Shown here one piece after another: positions 59,091 through 64,000 of a stretch of 64,000 bases of DNA (position 1 is the first letter of the stretch; each line of letters begins with the position of its first letter). This DNA comes from Aphelenchoides besseyi. Its lineage: Eukaryota; Nematoda; Chromadorea; Rhabditida; Aphelenchoididae. The DNA is taken from NCBI GenBank assembly GCA_024699855.1, contig JAMPIQ010000001.1:15996001-16060000 (forward strand), given 5' to 3'. Made by a program: the position numbers and the translations under genes. Below the pieces are notes generated by a model. It was not told the DNA's origin. It ran no database searches and saw only the letters and a program-made list of their open reading frames with translations.

Positions 59091-60674
59091 TTAATAGAAG
59101 ACTTCTGAAAGCGGAGTTCCAACCTCGAAGTGACACCAATTTAGCGCTAGCTGCTCCATCGCCATATGCATCTGCAACACAGTTATTTATTTCATTTTTC
59201 TACTTACCGGCCAATACATTCCAAAGACGCCGAGAATGATTAGTCCAGTTAACCAAACCCAAAATTTGCAGATTCCCAAGCGACAGCAAAGACGGCAGTT
59301 TTTGTAGTAAGTCAGGAAGCTCATCATCCAAAACAGAAACATGTCAAGGCCCATTGTGATTCTTAAATTGTTCCATTAGACAGTCGAAGGTGTTTTAATC
59401 TTACGTGAAAACCATAACCACATCCGGATTGTTCAGCTGATGATCTTCACTTATCAAGTATCTGAAATCAAGAGTGTAAATCTCTGCCATAATTGCATTG
59501 TTTCTTTTACTTGACGGTAAAGTAAAGGACTCGACAACATACAAAAGACTTGAATTATAATTTAGAATGTCAGGTTAAAGAATCTCTGTCATTTTACCGT
59601 CAAAGAAAAGATGATTAGATTGCTTACGATGGCATAAATGTTTTGTGTACATTTCCAACGAGAATTGCAAAAGTGGTGAATAGACGCAAACATTGAAGCA
59701 ACAACTCAATGGCGTCCGAAATCAGTCGACGACTAAATGAAAATGAATTGAAAATGAGAAGTCACTTTACCGCTTCTCGATCTTTGCTTGTTTTTTCAAG
59801 TACTCTTTTCGACGTTGACGAATGGCTTTCAATTGCAATTTCTTTTCCTTTTTCTTTGCTGCGTCTTCTGAAATACAGATCTCGTCGGAGTTAACGGAGC
59901 AATCACTTACCTTCCGATGAGTTTCGTTGCAAAGCCGAAGGAACGTATTTTGACCATTTGGAGGTTTCGGATGTTTCCGACACGGGACTTTGAGATCCAC
60001 TAAACAAAGTGGAAGAGCTAGTAAATGGTCACTTACGATCTTTTAAAAATCTTTGACCAAATTCCTTTATTCTCTTCGTTTGGTGATCCATCAATCAATG
60101 CTGAAAACACTTGTTAGTTAAATCAGCAGTCTCAGGTGTTGGAAGTGACTAATCAGACAGAAAGCACAAAACAATTTACCCTCGCCTTCCTGTCGCGTGT
60201 TGAAGTTCACGGTCGTTCCTTTGGAATTTGGCTTCTTGGACAAATTGGGCATCGGCTGTTCGTCGTCTTTTGGCGATTCTTCATCGTCGTCGGAGTCGTT
60301 TGCTTCTTCGATCTCAAGCTTCTTCAGTTCACGCTCTGATTTTGTGAAACGACGATTGTAACACTCGTTGTAAATGATCTGAACTGACTGATCGGAGGAA
60401 AAGGTTTGATGAAACTTACTCGGAAGGACTTGTTCCTTTTGGTCGTGCACTTCTTGTGAATCAGATTCAACCAAACGAGCAGGTAGTTTTCGGATCGCAA
60501 CGGCTCAAAACATATGCATAAAACCAAATGCATCCAAAACCACAGAAGATCATAGCTCTTCCAGAATGTAAAGTAGATGCATTTGACGTACAGAGCCGTA
60601 AACCAGTTTACGTGTGCCAAAATTGCCAGAAGCAAACGCCAAGTGAACCAAAACAAAAACGAGTAGTAACCCAT
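59091..60674 (-). CDS. Multipass membrane protein, unknown family
   Basis: Nine exons join in frame from the ATG at 60674 to TAA at 59091. The N-terminus has two or three hydrophobic segments rich in Trp and Phe (SFLFWFTWRLLLAILAHV, LLWFWMHLVLCICFEPL). A long cytoplasmic-type loop is first acidic (ANDSDDDEESPKDDEQP), then Ser-rich, then strongly basic (KKEKKLQLKAIRQRRKEYLK). After the intron joining KIEK to RRRLISDAIELLL come further hydrophobic segments (CLRLFTTFAILVG, FLFWMMSFLTYY, FWVWLTGLIILGVFGMYW). I do not recognise the family. The leader has an in-frame four-codon uORF (60698-60687, ATG...TGA) directly after a TTTCCAG acceptor. Frame continuity over eight introns makes the gene credible. 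Confidence 0.7.
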
Positions 60675-60686
60675 AGTGCTCTTCGG

Positions 60687-60698
60687 TCAGTTTGTCAT
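60687..60698 (-). promoter_or_regulatory. Minimal uORF in the leader of the membrane-protein gene
   Basis: An ATG immediately after the TTTCCAG acceptor opens three codons and a TGA, twelve bases before the main ATG and in the same frame. If the leader is trans-spliced here, ribosomes meet this uORF first. Confidence 0.45.
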
Positions 60699-60946
60699 CT
60701 GGAAATAAGCTCAAAATCAGTCTGAAAAAGAACAGCCGGCAGCCATGACAACAACGTTCGTTTAACGTGAAATAAATTCCGTTTAATTTCTTCGTTTGGC
60801 TGAAAAAGATCAACCCTGTGGTTTTGATGCGAATTTTCGCTTTTTGCTTTCTGTTTCCATTTGGTTTTGTTAGTTTCTTTTACTCAACAGTGCCGTTTTA
60901 TTGACACTATTGTTGTATCCCTTTACTCTTTTGATTGAATTCAGTG

Positions 60947-61749
60947 ATGGCAAGCTCGTGGATCAATCACGACTTCCAATCGTTCTGGAAGTTCTACGCC
61001 GCTGCGGCAGAATGGCCGTTGAAATGCGAAGAGTTTTTGGCAAAAGAAGATTTCTGTCCACGAGCTTATGAATTTTTGACTTCTGCTGACGATCAAGTAC
61101 GTCTTCAAGAAGCGGCAACCAAAACGATTGAAATGCTTCAAGTTTCCATCGAACATCAAAATCTTGAAGAAGACGATGAGGTCGTGGACGAAGACTATGC
61201 TGAAGACTATGCTGAAGACTATGACGAAGAAAACGCCGAAGACTACGAAGAGTTCTACGAAGAGGAAGATGAAATGGTTTGTGAAGGTGATGTGTTAGGC
61301 GATGAAGCGGAGATGACTCCTGAAATGCTCGAGTTTGTTCAAATCACACAGAAACATCGTCAAGAACGTAAGTTAATTTCAAGTATGTTTATTCGATATT
61401 GTATTTCAGTTGCCGAGAAACGAGCAGCCGAAGCGAAGTTGCAAATCGAGAAGTCTGTTGAGGAGAAAGCTGACGATTACGTGATGGCCGACACAAGTGA
61501 GTCAGTGGATCTTTCGGAGTGACTAATCAGTTTTCTTTAGTCGGAGTTCACGGCGCTCAAAAACCAACAACTTCTGCGCCGACTCAGAACTCAAAAGAAC
61601 AGATGGAGAAGCTCAGAAATCGTCAACTCTACGGTTTATCGACAATGCAAATCGAACAACAAGAAGCCGAACTTCACACTCGTTTTGAGCGACTGCTCAG
61701 CTTAACAAGTGCCACTATGTGGCCAAACATTCCTTTGCGTTTCAATTGA
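60947..61749 (+). CDS. GEMIN8: Gemin8, SMN complex subunit
   Basis: Gemin8 links the SMN core to Gemin6/7 in the machine that loads Sm proteins onto spliceosomal snRNAs. Three exons: 60947-61367, 61410-61496 and 61541-61749. The N-terminus has an aromatic patch (FWKFYAAAAEWPLKC). The middle is a very acidic stretch with a short tandem repeat (EDYAEDYAEDYDEENAEDYE). The conserved C-terminal half is clear: MTPEMLEFVQITQKHRQER, then AEKRAAEAKLQIE, DDYVMADT, KLRNRQLYGLSTMQIEQQEA, LHTRFERLL and a final WPNIPLRFN corresponding to WPVIPLKF of vertebrate Gemin8. The ATG lies two bases after a GAATTCAG acceptor. Stop TGA is at 61747. Convincing despite overall divergence. Confidence 0.85.
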
Positions 61750-61857
61750 TTTGTTACAAATGTCTCATCTCCGAAGTGACCATTCAGTTTGATCCACAAG
61801 ATTTGTGTAATATTCTACGTGTATAGTTTTCAAACTTTTATTGAGATCAATAAATGG

Positions 61858-62612
61858 TTACTGAAGTCCATTTGCTTCTCCGCTTTTCGCCGTTACACCC
61901 AACATTACGTCTTCGTACTTTTCGGTCACTCTTTGGATTTCGCGTTTCATTGAAAGAGCCAATGCGGGACACCATGAGGTCTCCAGTTTGCGGTAGAGAT
62001 TCTGAGTTTCCAATAAAAACGGTTCGGTGAGAAGTGAAGACGATTCGGAGGCCGGTGGTTCTTCGATTCTCGCTCGCTTGGCATGTTGTAGAAGCGATAA
62101 AAGAAGCTGCGAGTTCACAGGCGACGGCGAACGTTTATGATCCGTCAAACTAAAATTTTTGATTGATAAAAATGAAGATTGAACCTACGGATCGAAAGTT
62201 GAAGTACATGGTCCGTGTTCTTCGCCGGCAAGAAAGTTCATTTTTGCGATGTGAATTGGCCAGTTGGTCGACTCGTCTGAGTGACCGTTACCACGTCTTC
62301 CCTTTCGGTACATGTGGTAGGTAGTCTTCAGATTCTTCCATGACTCTTTTAACATTTCAACTAAACAAAAGATTTTAAACCTTCTGTTATTACCGCTTAC
62401 CGTCAAAGTTCTTCCCGAACTTTTGACTCATCTTCTCAGCCAATTGACCGAACGAATCCGATCGATGTTTTCGCGACTTGTAATCGACATGCCGTTGGTC
62501 CCAAATCTGCAAACAGTTTGTACAAACAAATGGATGGAAAACCAACCTCAGGATACGAACGCATCAACTCCACCAACTCCAGTTTCTCGTCGGCATCGAA
62601 TCTCGCTGACAT
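61858..62612 (-). CDS. MADF-domain DNA-binding protein
   Basis: MADF domains are Myb/SANT-like DNA-binding modules. The ATG at 62612 opens MSARFDADEKLELVELMRSY, continuing across an intron to IWDQRHVDYKSRKHRSDSFG, then QLAEKMSQKFGKNFD, VEMLKESWKNLKTTYHMYRK and GRRGNGHSDESTNWPIHIAK, the expected MADF length of about 90 residues with its conserved Trp and Tyr positions. The C-terminal exon (LTDHKRSPSPVNSQLLLSLL onward) is helical, with a BESS-like hydrophobic/polar pattern but no clear BESS motif. Stop TAA is at 61858-61860. Four exons in total. It is convergent with Gemin8, 108 bp apart. Probably a transcription factor; targets unknown. Confidence 0.88.
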
Positions 62613-62880
62613 TCTTTGGAGCAAACGCGAGAAACGAAGCGAAAACGCTCTGTGTTTCTCTCCACTCGTCGTTGTTCGCTCCAAACACACTCGAAAACTA
62701 CTCAGTTGGGCGAAAAAGAGCCGACGGCTGCTGCTCGAAGCAAACTGAGTGGACGGAGCGAAATGGCGATTTCCGAAAATCTTTCGAAGTTTCTTATGTG
62801 CGAGTGGTGGAAACAAAAACCCCTCACTTACTGCAAATCATCGAGTTTATTACAACAACAACAAAAAACAATAACAGAAT

Positions 62881-63319
62881 TCATTTGTTTTGGAGACTAC
62901 GAAAAGCGAATTCGTAAATGCGATTGTTCTCGGTCCACAGCTCATTGTTTTCCTTCTGTAACCTCGAGAGTTCGGCCTGCAGTTGTTTGTTGTTCAGTTT
63001 GTCCAAGTCGTCGCCATCTTGTGTCGTCGGCTCTTCGATTCTCAATAAGTCGGGCGTATGCTGTAGTTCTTCATCAATCTAAACGAGAAAACTCAGAGAG
63101 AAACACAAAGTCGACTTACAACCAACGTATCTACACCTGTAGCGATGAACTGCTTGATGTTGGTCCATTGCTCGTCGATTTGCTTTTTCGTGTCCACGCG
63201 AATTCGCTGAAAGGAATCGGAGAATGAAAGCGCAAAAACAGAAAACTCACGTCGAGAAGTGTAGACGATGCAGAAGTGGCTTGAGGCTTTTCGAGTTTGA
63301 TGAAGAATCGGTGGTCCAT
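62881..63319 (-). CDS. Small coiled-coil protein, unknown
   Basis: Three exons from the ATG at 63319 (MDHRFFIKLEKPQATSASS), with introns near 63251-63208 and 63120-63080, to TGA at 62881-62883. The product is about 118 residues: a short N-terminal part, a helical segment (TKKQIDEQWTNIKQFIATGV), an acidic linker and a heptad-patterned C-terminus (LNNKQLQAELSRLQKENNEL). It may be a small subunit of a larger assembly. I do not recognise it. Gene support comes from good splice signals and a continuous frame; it is head-to-head with RPL11 copy B, 245 bp apart. Confidence 0.65.
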
Positions 63320-63557
63320 TTAGAGAGTTGATGAAAGAAATTGTCCAGTCACGGAAATCACCAACCCGCTGAAAAATTCGCCTTCTAACCACCATCGGGT
63401 CTCAACGCGATTCGCCGTCAATCCCACAGTTTGCGGCTGCTGAGTTGACCCACGAATTGCAAGAAATGCGAAGCGAAACGTTGAGCTTTCCGGAATTTTG
63501 ATCGTTTTTTGTTTTATTTTCGTGTTATTGACTTCATTGTTGACTTAAATTTTCAGG

Positions 63558-64000
<443 letters not shown>

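Overview
This window is chromosomal DNA of a nematode with a compact genome. Genes sit close together on both strands. Most introns are 35-60 bp, with GT donors and short T-rich acceptors (TTTCAG and TTTAG about equally), and many coding regions start a few bases after an AG acceptor, as expected for trans-splicing. Recognisable nematode content includes UNC-31/CAPS, a cuticle collagen, fibulin-1, DAF-18/PTEN, kinesin-II and a serpentine chemoreceptor-like 7TM protein. I cannot name the species.

Layout. 1-5174: the 3' part of unc-31 (+). 7.9-12.2 kb: an SH3-ended low-complexity protein and an F-box protein (+). 12.9-14.5 kb: a single-pass membrane protein (-). 14.5-16.3 kb: unassigned coding-like blocks around a U2 snRNA gene, then a small secreted cysteine-rich protein. 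16.3-18.8 kb: mostly unassigned DNA with an SL1-like string and a partial copy of an RNA-binding-protein gene. 18.8-24.4 kb: an unknown protein, NudC (-), RPL11 (-), an aldo-keto reductase that looks damaged, and a small unknown protein. 26.4-35.1 kb: a RIPOR/FAM65 homologue (+), a secreted protein (-), a same-strand run of MRPS7, VTI1 and adenosine deaminase (-), and RBM34 (+). 35.7-40.9 kb: fibulin-1 with two alternative C-termini, then the 7TM receptor. 41.4-46.1 kb: WDR74, a short URB1-like protein and a cuticle collagen (all -). 47.4-54.6 kb: a two-TDU vestigial-like protein (+), PTEN (-) and CDC50/TMEM30 (+). 54.6-64 kb: a small unknown gene, kinesin-II KIF3B, an unknown multipass membrane protein (-), Gemin8 (+), a MADF protein and a coiled-coil protein (-), and a second RPL11 copy running off the right edge.

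Functional groupings. URB1-like and WDR74 are about 100 bp apart on one strand and both families act in 60S ribosomal subunit assembly, so this looks like a functional operon. U2 snRNA and Gemin8 both belong to snRNP biology. PTEN and the two-TDU protein are convergent neighbours. Two near-perfect inverted duplications lie inside the window: about 443 bp of RPL11 (about 42 kb apart) and 249 bp of RBM34 (about 16 kb apart). Both include introns, so they are DNA-level copies and not retrocopies.

Exon boundaries were read by eye from reading-frame continuity and splice signals. Identifications rest on remembered family motifs, not on searches.
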